Shown: in pieces, positions 29,239 through 38,015 of the stretch
How positions within the stretch are numbered: position 1 is the stretch's first letter
Layout of the letters: the number at the start of each line of letters is the position of its first letter
Assembly (NCBI RefSeq): GCF_003014495.1
Contig: NZ_PYGC01000005.1
Coordinates: 62,001-126,000, forward strand
DNA from: Prolixibacter denitrificans
Lineage (GTDB): Bacteria > Bacteroidota > Bacteroidia > Bacteroidales > Prolixibacteraceae
DNA: 64,000 nt
Reading direction: 5' to 3'
Program-made: the position numbers and the translations under genes
Notes under the pieces: generated by a model
What the model saw: only the letters and a program-made list of their open reading frames with translations
What the model was told of the DNA's origin: nothing
Databases searched by the model: none

Positions 29239-29266
29239 AAGGAACGAAATATTTCGTTCCTTTTTT
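29239..29266 (+). terminator. Intrinsic terminator of nfeD-floA
   Basis: AAGGAACGAAAT pairs with ATTTCGTTCCTT, then T. It lies 26 bases after floA and isolates it from the repeat array. Confidence 0.88.
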
Positions 29267-29358
29267 ATGCGCATCACTTTTTTCGCAAAACCTCAACCTC
29301 GCAATCGTTTGCGAAATATTTTTAACATTGCCTTAATGAAATTTAGTGTTTTAGAACA

Positions 29359-29366
29359 TACATTTG
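29359..29366 (+). promoter_or_regulatory. -7 promoter element of sRNA copy 1
   Basis: TACATTTG. This copy lacks the TTAACA box and the AAACATGTTT palindrome found upstream of copies 2, 4 and 5. Confidence 0.55.
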
Positions 29367-29371
29367 TCATG

Positions 29372-29468
29372 TGATTTTTATTCATAGGTTTGGATTTAGT
29401 TAGTTTTTATTGGTTTAGTTAGTTTTAGTTAGGTTGGAAAAGGATAGATGCCCGTCTATCCTTTTTTT
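29372..29468 (+). ncRNA. Predicted sRNA, array copy 1
   Basis: Predicted RNA of about 97 nt from just after the -7 box to the T run. It contains TTCATAGGTTTGG, then three TTAGTTAG-type modules, then the terminator stem GGATAGA (29442-29448) with TCTATCC (29455-29461), a T-G closing pair, loop GCCC and seven T. It is the longest copy and has the most diverged promoter. Function unknown; the U/G-rich single-stranded body suggests base pairing with A/C-rich leaders. Confidence 0.7.
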
Positions 29469-29603
29469 ATTGTCAAAATCATTGCAAACTAACCAATTAC
29501 AAAACCCTCCTTCTCTTTTTCCTATGTCGGAAAGGGTGAGAAAGAAAGCCGAAAAAGAAGCGTTCCAAAACGATCATCTTTTTCATATTCTTTTAAAAGT
29601 AGC

Positions 29604-29637
29604 TTAACACAGAAACATGTTTTTCAGCATATATTTG
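29604..29637 (+). promoter_or_regulatory. Promoter of sRNA copy 2
   Basis: TTAACA (29604-29609), 20-base spacer, TATATTTG (29630-29637). The spacer holds the palindrome AAACATGTTT (29613-29622), a possible operator. Confidence 0.65.
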
Positions 29638-29642
29638 TAATA

Positions 29643-29724
29643 GATTTTTATTCATAGGTTTGGATTTAGTTAGTTTTATTGGTTTAGTTAGGTTGGAAAG
29701 GATAGATGCCCGTCTATCCTTTTT
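29643..29724 (+). ncRNA. Predicted sRNA, array copy 2
   Basis: Predicted RNA of about 82 nt with TTCATAGGTTTGG, two TTAGTTAG modules and the terminator stem GGATAGA (29700-29706) and TCTATCC (29713-29719) followed by five T. The body is identical to copy 3 apart from a two-base length change in the 5' T run. Confidence 0.75.
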
Positions 29725-29857
29725 CTTTTGCCTAAATTTTTCTGCCGACACCCACCTGTGAAAAATGGAAGATTTAAAAACAACTTGAAATATTGAATTG
29801 GATGGAAGAGATAATTGGTATGACTTATTATCGATTTAATCTTCTTTTAAAAGTGAC

Positions 29858-29891
29858 TTAACACAAAAACATGCTTTTCAGCATATCTTTG
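29858..29891 (+). promoter_or_regulatory. Promoter of sRNA copy 3
   Basis: TTAACA (29858-29863), 20-base spacer, TATCTTTG (29884-29891). The palindrome is altered to AAACATGCTT in this copy. Confidence 0.65.
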
Positions 29892-29896
29892 TAGTA

Positions 29897-29979
29897 GATT
29901 TTTTATTCATAGGTTTGGATTTAGTTAGTTTTATTGGTTTAGTTAGGTTGGAAAGGATAGATGCCCGTCTATCCTTTTT
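29897..29979 (+). ncRNA. Predicted sRNA, array copy 3
   Basis: Predicted RNA of about 83 nt with the same layout as copy 2: TTCATAGGTTTGG, two TTAGTTAG modules, terminator stem GGATAGA (29955-29961) and TCTATCC (29968-29974), then T. Confidence 0.75.
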
Positions 29980-30128
29980 CTTTTGCCTAAACTTTCCGGC
30001 GAGCCCGACATTACAATTCAAACCTAAAAATGCTCTTCACATTTCATAGAAATGTTGTCCAACGCAAGCAAAGGAAGCTTCCCTGCAGGAAAAATATTTC
30101 GACAATGTCTTTAATTTTTAAGAGATGC

Positions 30129-30162
30129 TTAACACTGAAACATGTTTTTCAGCATATATTCG
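30129..30162 (+). promoter_or_regulatory. Promoter of sRNA copy 4, with imperfect -7 box
   Basis: TTAACA (30129-30134), 20-base spacer containing AAACATGTTT (30138-30147), then TATATTCG (30155-30162), which departs from TAnnTTTG at one base. Promoter strength may be reduced. Confidence 0.5.
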
Positions 30163-30167
30163 CACCG

Positions 30168-30260
30168 ATTTTTCAAGCATAGGTTTGGAATTAGTTAGTT
30201 TTATGGATTAGTTAGTTTAGTTAGGTTGGAAAAGGATAGATCTCATCTATCCTTTTTTTT
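30168..30260 (+). ncRNA. Predicted sRNA, array copy 4 (diverged)
   Basis: Predicted RNA of about 93 nt. The start differs (AAGCATAGGTTTGG), there are three TTAGTTAG modules, and the hairpin loop has changed while the stem is kept and extended: GGATAGAT, loop CTC, ATCTATCC. Change of the loop with retention of pairing (the T-G pair of other copies becomes T-A) is evidence that the hairpin is under selection. Confidence 0.68.
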
Positions 30261-30369
30261 CATTAACAACATCAAGCCACATTGTGTCGCAAAAACACGA
30301 GCTGGCAAAGTGATGATTCCTGAATTGTAAGATTACTTCAAATCTTTTTAAAATATTTTTAAAAGTGGC

Positions 30370-30403
30370 TTAACACAAAAACATGTTTTTCAGCATATCT
30401 TTG
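30370..30403 (+). promoter_or_regulatory. Promoter of sRNA copy 5
   Basis: TTAACA (30370-30375), 20-base spacer with AAACATGTTT (30379-30388), then TATCTTTG (30396-30403). Confidence 0.65.
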
Positions 30404-30408
30404 TAGTA

Positions 30409-30493
30409 GATTTTTTATTCATAGGTTTGGATTTAGTTAGTTTTATTGATTTAGTTAGGTTGGAAAGGATAGATGCCCGTCTATCCTTTTTTT
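30409..30493 (+). ncRNA. Predicted sRNA, array copy 5
   Basis: Predicted RNA of about 85 nt with TTCATAGGTTTGG, two modules (the second preceded by TTGAT rather than TTGGT), terminator stem GGATAGA (30467-30473) and TCTATCC (30480-30486), then seven T. It ends 40 bases before the stop of the convergent SDR gene. Confidence 0.75.
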
Positions 30494-30532
30494 ATGTCCA
30501 AAATTTTGGAACGACTCAGAATGAGCTCAACT

Positions 30533-31987
30533 CTATTCAGCTGATTCAGGGCGAAAACGAACAATTCGACGAATCATTCCCCGGAAAATAAAAAAGTGAA
30601 AAGGTTTACTCAAATACCAGTATAAACGTCCAAACAATCCTCTCGGACGAAAAGTGGCCACCTGATAAAGCCAGGTATGTTCGTTTCCGCGAACCATCTT
30701 AAATTCCAGCCAAGCCTCGCCGGGCAGTTTCATTTCAGCAAAGAGCAATAATCGTCCCTCCTCTTTATCGGCATACAAAACCCGCCAAAAATCCAGCGCA
30801 TCGCCGTTTTTTATCTCGTTAGGAAGTCTCCGCCCACGTCGTAAACCGACACCTCCAACCAGCTTATCGAGCAGTCCGCGTAATCTCCAAAGCCAGTTAG
30901 CGTAATACCAGCCCCGCTCGCCACCAATTGACCAAATATTTTCAATTGCTGCCTTTTCTGATACATCTACTTTTTTTCTTTTTACATCTTTAAAACAACC
31001 AAAACGAGGTACCTCAATGTGCCTTGACAGGTTCCCCTTCAGACGGCCGCTTGCCAAAGCGTCCTTCCAACTCGAAATCACCATGTTCTGCTCAATCCGG
31101 TCGTAAGCCAGGTTCACGGCTTCTCGAAAGGCGATAGGTTGATGCCCGAGCATTTCTGACAATCGATTATCCTTACACACAACTTCCACTTTCATGCTGT
31201 CGACCAGATTAACGGCCAATTTGTATGATGTAGCCGTGACAAAATAAAGCCAATAGGATGACAAACGGGGCGTCATAACCGGAACGGTAACAATGTATCG
31301 TTTCAGTCCTCGTGCCCTGGCAAACTGAATCATCATTTCCCGGTAGGTAAGAATTTCCGGACCGCCAATATCAAAACGTTGATCGAAAAAACGCTCATCC
31401 AGCAAAACATGCGTCAGGTAATAAATAACGTCGCGAATGGCAATCGGCTGAGATTTGGTCAGTACCCACCGCGGCGTTAACATGAAAGGAAGTTTCTCAA
31501 CCAAATCGCGCATAATCTCAAACGAGGCACTTCCCGACCCCACAATAATTCCTGCTTGTAAAATGGTTGTATGATAGTCGCCTCCCGCCAGAATATCTCC
31601 GACTTTTTGCCTCGATTGCAAATGTTTCGAAAGCTTTTTATCGTTACTGATACCGCCAAGATAAATGACCTGTCGAACACCGATTTCTTCTGCGAACTTC
31701 CGAAAATTCATTGCGGTTTGAGCTTCCAGCACATCAAACGAATCGATGGACGAAGACATGGAATGTATCAGGTAATAGGCCACATCAATCCCGGTAGGGA
31801 ATTGCTCTACTGATTGAATACACAGAAAATCAATTTCCAGAACAGTAAGTTGATCCGAAGGCAGATTATTTGTTGTGAAGCGTTGTTTATCGCGTACACA
31901 GCAAACCACTTCATGTCCCTGTTCCAACAAAACCGGGAGAAGTCTTTTCCCAATATACCCTGTAGCACCAGTAAGTAATATCTTCAC
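30533..31987 (-). CDS. NAD(P)-binding SDR-family protein with DUF2867 domain
   Basis: A 484-residue two-domain protein. The N-terminal atypical SDR (NmrA-like) Rossmann domain begins KILLTGATGYIGKRLLPVLL with the GxxGxxG nucleotide motif. The C-terminal third (about residues 330-480) matches DUF2867, with the conserved phrases GGERGWYYANWLW, DALDFWRV and LFAEMKLPGEAWLEF. Bacteroidota and others carry this fusion, usually annotated as an SDR oxidoreductase of unknown substrate. Upstream lies a 300-base gap to the divergent metallophosphoesterase gene in which I see no gene and no clear promoter. Confidence 0.88.
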   Translation of the reverse strand: MKILLTGATGYIGKRLLPVLLEQGHEVVCCVRDKQRFTTNNLPSDQLTVLEIDFLCIQSVEQFPTGIDVAYYLIHSMSSSIDSFDVLEAQTAMNFRKFAEEIGVRQVIYLGGISNDKKLSKHLQSRQKVGDILAGGDYHTTILQAGIIVGSGSASFEIMRDLVEKLPFMLTPRWVLTKSQPIAIRDVIYYLTHVLLDERFFDQRFDIGGPEILTYREMMIQFARARGLKRYIVTVPVMTPRLSSYWLYFVTATSYKLAVNLVDSMKVEVVCKDNRLSEMLGHQPIAFREAVNLAYDRIEQNMVISSWKDALASGRLKGNLSRHIEVPRFGCFKDVKRKKVDVSEKAAIENIWSIGGERGWYYANWLWRLRGLLDKLVGGVGLRRGRRLPNEIKNGDALDFWRVLYADKEEGRLLLFAEMKLPGEAWLEFKMVRGNEHTWLYQVATFRPRGLFGRLYWYLSKPFHFFIFRGMIRRIVRFRPESAE

Positions 31988-32287
31988 GTTAATAGCTATT
32001 TTATTCAGTAAGTAGCAAAAACAACGTCAACCATTTATTAAACGTAAAATACCTGACGAAAGATTAATAAAAGAAGAAATCCGCGCCACCTCAACTAACA
32101 GTTGCACTTCAATAGAAAAGCGAAAGTATCAGTGTTATGCAGAAATTAACTCCATACTACATTGATATGACAGCTAGTATTCTGCTAACAATAACCTTTC
32201 GTTTTGTTCACCATACCGTCATATCGCCTTAACAGCCAAATCGCTGAACATGACTTAATTGCCATATGCGAATTTTGATTAAAACGT

Positions 32288-33139
32288 ATGACTAAACGAA
32301 GAAAAGTTGATCTGGTGGTTCTGTCCGACATTCACCTTGGAACCGGCGGAAGCCACGCTGTCGAATTGCTGAAATACCTTAAAAGCATTCGTCCCAAAAC
32401 CTTAATTCTGAACGGTGACATCATCGACATCTGGCAGTTCAGGAAACGTTATTTCCCAAAATCACACTTGAAAGTAATTAAGCATCTGCTGGGAATGGCG
32501 TCCAAGCGAACCACCGTGTATTACATTACCGGGAACCACGACGAGATGTTCCGTCGTTTCAGCGGACTGAAAATTGGCAAGCTGAAAATTGTCAACCAAC
32601 TGGAGCTGGACCTGGACGGGAACCGCAGCTGGTTTTTCCACGGCGATGTTTTCGATGTGGTAATGCAATATTCCAAATGGCTGGCCAAACTCGGAGCAAT
32701 CGGATACGATACCTTGATTTGGCTAAATACAAAAGTCAACTGGATCAACCGTCAATTCGGATTTGAACCCGTTTCCTTCTCAAAAAAGGTGAAAAACTCG
32801 GTGAAAGGTGCGGTTAAATACATTAACTCTTTCGAAGACACGGCTGCATCGTTAGGTGCGCGGAAAGGATACAAAAACATCGTCTGCGGCCACATTCACC
32901 ACCCCGAAATCAAAGAACTGGAATTCCCGCAAGGAAATATCACTTACCTGAATTCCGGCGACTGGATTGAAAACCTCACCAGCCTGGAGTACAACGATGG
33001 CGAGTGGAAGATTTTCAGTTTCCGTGACGACTTCGTGGAGGAAGACGGCTTTACTCCAAATGAGCGGGAACAGCTAGTCGATTTCGACCCGAAAGAATTA
33101 TTCCAGATTCTGTTAAACGAATTTCAAGCGGAAGCGTGA
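32288..33139 (+). CDS. LpxH-like calcineurin-type metallophosphoesterase
   Basis: A 283-residue phosphoesterase with the five binuclear metal motifs: SDIHLG (Asp14, His16), NGDIID, GNHDE, HGD and GHIHHPE. The family includes UDP-2,3-diacylglucosamine hydrolase (LpxH), which acts in lipid A synthesis, but stand-alone members of this subgroup (YbbF-like) lack proven substrates. Its last four bases overlap the GTG start of the next gene, a glycosyltransferase, so the pair probably acts on one cell-surface glycolipid or polymer. The ATG at 32288 matches family starts. Confidence 0.86.
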   Translation: MTKRRKVDLVVLSDIHLGTGGSHAVELLKYLKSIRPKTLILNGDIIDIWQFRKRYFPKSHLKVIKHLLGMASKRTTVYYITGNHDEMFRRFSGLKIGKLKIVNQLELDLDGNRSWFFHGDVFDVVMQYSKWLAKLGAIGYDTLIWLNTKVNWINRQFGFEPVSFSKKVKNSVKGAVKYINSFEDTAASLGARKGYKNIVCGHIHHPEIKELEFPQGNITYLNSGDWIENLTSLEYNDGEWKIFSFRDDFVEEDGFTPNEREQLVDFDPKELFQILLNEFQAEA

Positions 33140-34209
33140 AAGTTCTCTACGCCATACAAGGAACCGGAAACGGCCATTTGAGCCGGGCACGGGACATTAT
33201 TCCGGTAATCGAAGAATATGCTCAGCTCGACATCCTGGTCAGCGGAACGCAAGCTGAAGTAGAGTTGGGACATCCGGTTAAATACCGGAAAAAAGGACTG
33301 GGCTTTGTCTTCGGTAAAAACGGAGGAATCGATATCCTGAGCACTTATCGCGATGCCGACATTTCAAGCCTGATGAAGGAGATTAACACCCTTCCGGTAG
33401 AAAACTATGACCTGGTCATTAACGATTTCGAACCAGTTTCGGCATGGGCTTGTCGCCGAAAAAAAGTGCCGTGCATTTCCCTTAGTCACCAGGCTTCGTT
33501 GCTGAGCAAGAAAGTGCCCCGTCCGAAAAAGAAAGATCCCGTAGCTACTTTCCTCCTGGAAAACTACGCTCCGACCGATTTCCAGCTGAGTTTTCACTTT
33601 GCTTCGTACGATGAAAATATCTTCACTCCCGTTATCCGTAAGCAAGTCCGGAACACTGAGCCTGACGACAAAGGACACTATACGGTGTATCTTCCGGCAT
33701 TCGAAGACAAGAAGCTGATAAAAAAGCTTTCGGCATTTAGTGACACCCGTTGGGAAATTTTTTCGAAGCATACCCGGTCCACTTATCAGAAGGAAAACAT
33801 CACAGTTCGCCCTGTTTCGAACGAGGCATTTCTGAAAAGCATGGCTGAATCGACAGGCGTACTTTGCGGAGCCGGTTTTGAGACTCCGGCAGAAGCCTTA
33901 TTCCTGGACAAGAAATTGATGGTAGTTCCCATGAAAGGTCAGTATGAACAGCAATGCAATGCAGCTGCACTGAGACAGATGGGTGTACCTGTTATCAAAA
34001 ATCTAAAAGAAAAGAATCTGCCGAAGATTGGTGAATGGTTAACGAATGGCAAGCCCATTCCGGTTTTCTACCCCGACCAAACGCGGACTATCGTGAAGCA
34101 GATATTCGAAGAATACATCTGGATGCTCAAAGATAACGAGCCCGAAAACAATTTACTGATTAGAGAATATTATCGCACCAACACACCCGAATATGAAACA
34201 ACCGAATAG
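33136..34209 (+). CDS. Glycosyltransferase-like protein (MJ1255/VC2487 type)
   Basis: A 357-residue GT-B-fold protein. The start GTGA overlaps the preceding stop. The N-terminus MKVLYAIQGTGNGHLSRARD carries the GTGNGH nucleotide-sugar loop, and the C-terminal half has GVLCGAGFETPAEALFLDKK followed by KGQYEQQCNAAAL, the pattern seen in MurG-like and UDP-sugar transferases. Proteins of this group are commonly annotated as a glycosyltransferase of unknown substrate. It is coupled to the metallophosphoesterase gene. A bidirectional terminator follows. Confidence 0.82.
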   Translation: MKVLYAIQGTGNGHLSRARDIIPVIEEYAQLDILVSGTQAEVELGHPVKYRKKGLGFVFGKNGGIDILSTYRDADISSLMKEINTLPVENYDLVINDFEPVSAWACRRKKVPCISLSHQASLLSKKVPRPKKKDPVATFLLENYAPTDFQLSFHFASYDENIFTPVIRKQVRNTEPDDKGHYTVYLPAFEDKKLIKKLSAFSDTRWEIFSKHTRSTYQKENITVRPVSNEAFLKSMAESTGVLCGAGFETPAEALFLDKKLMVVPMKGQYEQQCNAAALRQMGVPVIKNLKEKNLPKIGEWLTNGKPIPVFYPDQTRTIVKQIFEEYIWMLKDNEPENNLLIREYYRTNTPEYETTE

Positions 34210-34287
34210 CCGACTTAATTGAGACGAAGCAACACACACAGTCCCTCCTATTTATTTATCAAATAACAGTAATCCATTTTCCCGTAC

Positions 34288-34320
34288 AAAAGCTGCCCGG
34301 AATCTCCCTCCGGGCACTTT
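34288..34320. terminator. Bidirectional terminator
   Basis: AAAAGCTGCCCGGA and TCCGGGCACTTTT form a strong seven-pair GC core (GCCCGGA/TCCGGGC) with A and T flanks, between the convergent glycosyltransferase and multi-PAS kinase genes. Confidence 0.75.
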
Positions 34321-37300
34321 TACATCCGACTGTTTCCTGCCAAAGGAATTGTGAAGTAAAAAACCGAACCTTTTTCCGGAACCGATTCCACACCAATTTG
34401 TCCGCCCATCAGTTGTACCAGGCTTTCGGCTATGCTAAGGCCTAATCCGGTTCCCGCGATAGCTTGCTTCTGGGCGCTCACGGTCCGGTAAAAGCGTTCG
34501 AAAATCTTTTTCTGATCTTCTTTTCGAATGCCCATTCCCGTATCGCGGACGAAAAAGCGTGCCTCGCTTTCCTCGATGGCGTAGCCTATTTCAATCGTTC
34601 CTTCCCGGGTATATTTGATGGCGTTAGAGAGGAAGCTTGACATGACCTGCCGGATCTTCTCACGATCAGCAGTCAAACGCTCCTGCCCGACTGTATTTGG
34701 AAGTCTTTTAAGCAGAGCTATGGGCTTACTCCTCACTTCGCGACGGAACGATAGGTGCAAGTCTTCCAGGAGCTCGGATGGGCAAAAATCTGTTTCTTTC
34801 AACGGAATTGCTTCCGTATCCAGGCGGGAGACAGCCATCACATCGTCGATAATGTTCAGCAAATGGTCTGCATTTGAATTGATAATACGAACAAACTGTC
34901 CACGTTCTTCCGAGTCGATATGCTCCTCCAGCAAATTGGTAAAACCAACAATAGCGTTCATCGGCGTTCTGATTTCGTGGCTAATATTAGCCAGGAAAGC
35001 CGATTTCAGCTTATCTCCTTCCTCTGCCTGCTCCTTTGCTTTCACTAGCGCTCTTTCCATTTGCTTGTACTCGGTAATATCGGTCACAACACCTTTAAGG
35101 CGGGTAAGTACGCCATTTTCGAACAACGGAACGATACGATTATTTAACCACCGGTATTGGCCTCCCGGAAGAACGATTCGCACCTCTTCCTCAATCATCT
35201 GCTTCTCAATCTTCAGTCGCTCAAAGGTTTTCTTCACCAAGTAGTGATCGTCTGGCAATAATCGATCGAGGAATTCACGGTAGGATACCCCGTCTTCTCT
35301 CGAATCCATTCCAAATATGCTGTTGCAGTTTTCCGACACATGTAAGGTCTCGTTAACCAAATCGTACTCCCAGTCCCCCATCCGGGCAATTTCCTGTGCC
35401 TCTCTAAGCGATGCCTCACTTTTCTTCAGCTCGTTCTCAGCCCGCTTCTTATCGGTCACATCTTCCATGATAACGATGTACTGAGTAATTTCACCGGCAT
35501 CGTTGGTAATGGGCGATATTGTTACGTTTTCCCAATAAAAGCTGCCGTTCTTTTTACGGTTCAAAAACTCACCTTTCCACTCCTTCCCCTGTCTTAAAGA
35601 AGAGAGCATTGCATGGAAATCTTCTTCCGGAAGGTGCCCCGGATTCATAATTCTCGGACTTCGGCCCTTAACATCTTCCAACGAATATCCGGTTAAGGCC
35701 GAAAAACGAGGATTGACATACTGTATCAGACCATCGGCACCGGTAATCACAAAGGAAGCCGGACTCTGCTCGACCGCAACACTTAAGGTCATCAACATCT
35801 CCTCAGCCTTTTTGCGGGGCGTAACATCGTGCACAATGGCGTGCACCATAGGTTTACCACGAAGAATAATAGGGCCGCTAAATACCTCCACATCACAGGT
35901 GGAATGATCCGCTTTCCGGTGCTTAAACTCGTAGTGATTATGCGTTGAATAATCGACCTGATGCAACCGGTCTCTTATTTCGTTGGGGGAAAGTGTATTG
36001 ATATCCGCAATATTCATCGAAGTGAGCTCTTCGTATGTCCATCCATAGAACTCGACTGCCGCATGATTGGCATCGACGATATTTCCGTTGTTCTTGTCAA
36101 TCAAAAACATAACTGCATGATTATTACTGAACAGAGTACGATAACGCTCCTCGCTTTCATGCAAAGCTTTCAGCGCTTTATTTCGTTCGGTCACATCAGT
36201 TGCCAGAACCAAACGCGCGGGGCGGCCATTAAAAGTGAGGCGATGAGAACTGATCGCAACGCTAATAATTTCCCCGTTTTTCTTTTTGTGTCGCCACTCT
36301 CCGGCCCAGTCGAAGTCGTCCTCATGTCTTCCCAAATCGACCATCAACTGTGGAACATCTTTTTGCGGACGGATATCTTGTATCGTCATCGACAGAAATT
36401 CTGCCCGTGAGTATTTATAATGTCTTACAGCGGCATTATTTACTTCAATAAAACGGTAGGTCTCCAGGTCATAAATCCACATGGGATGCGGATTATTCTG
36501 AAACAGGTATTTATACTTTTGCTTACTCTCGACGAGTGCATTTTCCGCTTTCTTCTGTTCCGTGATATCTTCTACGCTGGCCCAAATATATTTAACCCCT
36601 TTTTCGATCATAATCTGACCTTTGAGCCTCACAGGCACGTGATGCCCGTCTTTGTGGATATATTCCTTCTCATATGGTCCGAAGTGCCCCAGATGAGAAA
36701 GACTATTCAGCTGCTCCTCTTCATCTTCACGGTACACCGAGGGCGTCAGTTCCCAATAGGTCAATTGCAACGCTTCCTCCCGCGTATAACCGATAATCCC
36801 GAGCATGGCCGGATTCATATCAACCAGTCTTCCGTCGAGCGTCGTCAACATCAGGCCAATCGAAGTCAGATTAAACAGGTTACGATTGTACTTCTGACTC
36901 TCCTTAAACTTCTCTTCCGCTTCCTTTCGTTCCGTGATATCCATCACGATGCCCTCGAGGGCAATCAACTCGCCGTCGCCGTTGTAAATTCCACTTCCCT
37001 GCTCCCAAACCCATTTAACCTTTCCATCAGCCGAACGAATTTGATATTCCCTCCGGAAAACACTGTTCTCTTCGATAGCCTTTTGCCAATCGCTTTCTAA
37101 CGATTCCCTGTATTCTTCAAGGATTAATTCCTTAAACGATACAACCCGGTTATCCAGCAGCTCTTCCGGTTGGTATCCAGTCAGGTTCACACATCCCGGA
37201 CTCACATATTTCATAGTCCAGTCAGCGTTGTTGAGGCAACGATAAATCAAGCCGGGAACATGACCAAGAAGAGAAGAATACAACCGAATATTATCCAGTG

Positions 37301-37877
37301 CAGAAATATCCGGTGGTGAGGCGGCTTCATCAGCAATCTGCTGGTTTCCACGCTCATTCGATGATTTTTCAACTGTCCGATCAACCAACAGAGCCAACAC
37401 CGGAGCCATCTTATTCAATTGCTGAAAACTATCGTCTTCGATAGTAGCATCGTCGGGAATGCCCCAAAACAAGAGCATTCCATTCAAACCATTCCCGGCC
37501 AGAATGGGAAGACACAATGCCGGAAACACTTCCTCCGGAAGCGCCACTCCATCCGAAGTCGCGTTTTCCTTCGAAGAGATTATCCGGGGCTTTCGATGGT
37601 TGCTCCATTGATGTATGACCGGGAACCAATCAGGAACGTTGTTATCTGGCGCGATAACAGAAAGGTTGGAAAAAACAATGTCAAATTCTTTCCCCCCGGA
37701 ACGGGATAAAACCGATATAGCCCGGGCGTTTGCTAAATTCTGAAGAAAAGATAATAACGACATCGAGAAAGAACCGTCTCTCGAAATAATTGCCAGAAAA
37801 TCATCAAAGGCCTTTTCAGCAATATCGCTGTCGTTTTGCATCAGGTCAGCTTCCGGGGTTACGTTTTTCATCATCAT
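34320..37877 (-). CDS. Six-PAS cytoplasmic sensor histidine kinase
   Basis: An 1185-residue soluble kinase with no membrane segments. An N-terminal GAF-like region (about residues 20-175) is followed by six PAS/PAC units starting at about 205, 325, 455, 580, 700 and 830, each ending in a motif like VMDITERKEAEE. The HisKA domain has LANISHEIRTPMNA with phospho-acceptor His967. The HATPase has SSFLSNAIKYTREG, RDTGMGI and GTGLGLSIAESLV. There is no receiver domain and no adjacent response regulator, so it is an orphan kinase. PAS ligands cannot be told from sequence. Confidence 0.92.
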   Translation of the reverse strand: MMMKNVTPEADLMQNDSDIAEKAFDDFLAIISRDGSFSMSLLSFLQNLANARAISVLSRSGGKEFDIVFSNLSVIAPDNNVPDWFPVIHQWSNHRKPRIISSKENATSDGVALPEEVFPALCLPILAGNGLNGMLLFWGIPDDATIEDDSFQQLNKMAPVLALLVDRTVEKSSNERGNQQIADEAASPPDISALDNIRLYSSLLGHVPGLIYRCLNNADWTMKYVSPGCVNLTGYQPEELLDNRVVSFKELILEEYRESLESDWQKAIEENSVFRREYQIRSADGKVKWVWEQGSGIYNGDGELIALEGIVMDITERKEAEEKFKESQKYNRNLFNLTSIGLMLTTLDGRLVDMNPAMLGIIGYTREEALQLTYWELTPSVYREDEEEQLNSLSHLGHFGPYEKEYIHKDGHHVPVRLKGQIMIEKGVKYIWASVEDITEQKKAENALVESKQKYKYLFQNNPHPMWIYDLETYRFIEVNNAAVRHYKYSRAEFLSMTIQDIRPQKDVPQLMVDLGRHEDDFDWAGEWRHKKKNGEIISVAISSHRLTFNGRPARLVLATDVTERNKALKALHESEERYRTLFSNNHAVMFLIDKNNGNIVDANHAAVEFYGWTYEELTSMNIADINTLSPNEIRDRLHQVDYSTHNHYEFKHRKADHSTCDVEVFSGPIILRGKPMVHAIVHDVTPRKKAEEMLMTLSVAVEQSPASFVITGADGLIQYVNPRFSALTGYSLEDVKGRSPRIMNPGHLPEEDFHAMLSSLRQGKEWKGEFLNRKKNGSFYWENVTISPITNDAGEITQYIVIMEDVTDKKRAENELKKSEASLREAQEIARMGDWEYDLVNETLHVSENCNSIFGMDSREDGVSYREFLDRLLPDDHYLVKKTFERLKIEKQMIEEEVRIVLPGGQYRWLNNRIVPLFENGVLTRLKGVVTDITEYKQMERALVKAKEQAEEGDKLKSAFLANISHEIRTPMNAIVGFTNLLEEHIDSEERGQFVRIINSNADHLLNIIDDVMAVSRLDTEAIPLKETDFCPSELLEDLHLSFRREVRSKPIALLKRLPNTVGQERLTADREKIRQVMSSFLSNAIKYTREGTIEIGYAIEESEARFFVRDTGMGIRKEDQKKIFERFYRTVSAQKQAIAGTGLGLSIAESLVQLMGGQIGVESVPEKGSVFYFTIPLAGNSRM

Positions 37878-38015
37878 GAAACAAGCGTCCAGGTTAGCAG
37901 GTTAAAGTTGGTAAGTTAATTAAAATCTTTATGTTGTCGAAAAAAAAAATCATTCCATATCTATGCTGTTCAACGGAACAGCTAATTTGGGATGACGAGC
38001 AACATATAAAAAAGG

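Larger units (their letters stand above)
29324..30495 (+). repeat. Five tandem copies of a small-RNA transcription unit
   Basis: A 1.2-kb stretch without protein genes holds five copies of a conserved block. The -7 boxes are at 29359, 29630, 29884, 30155 and 30396, spaced 271, 254, 271 and 241 bases apart. Each block has a promoter, the core CATAGGTTTGG, two or three copies of the module TTAGTTAG, the segment AGGTTGGAAA, and a terminator hairpin with GGATAGA/TCTATCC arms followed by T. The promoter-to-terminator blocks are highly similar while the roughly 100-150 bases between them are mostly unrelated, which points to selection on the transcribed blocks. All three frames of each block contain stops, so no peptide is encoded. 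Copies 2 and 3 also share about 15 bases after the T run (TTTTGCCTAAA). Confidence 0.85.

Noticed and set aside
29324-30495. CRISPR array
   Set aside because: Repeat blocks are about 130 bases with promoters and terminators, and spacers are long and uneven; no cas genes.
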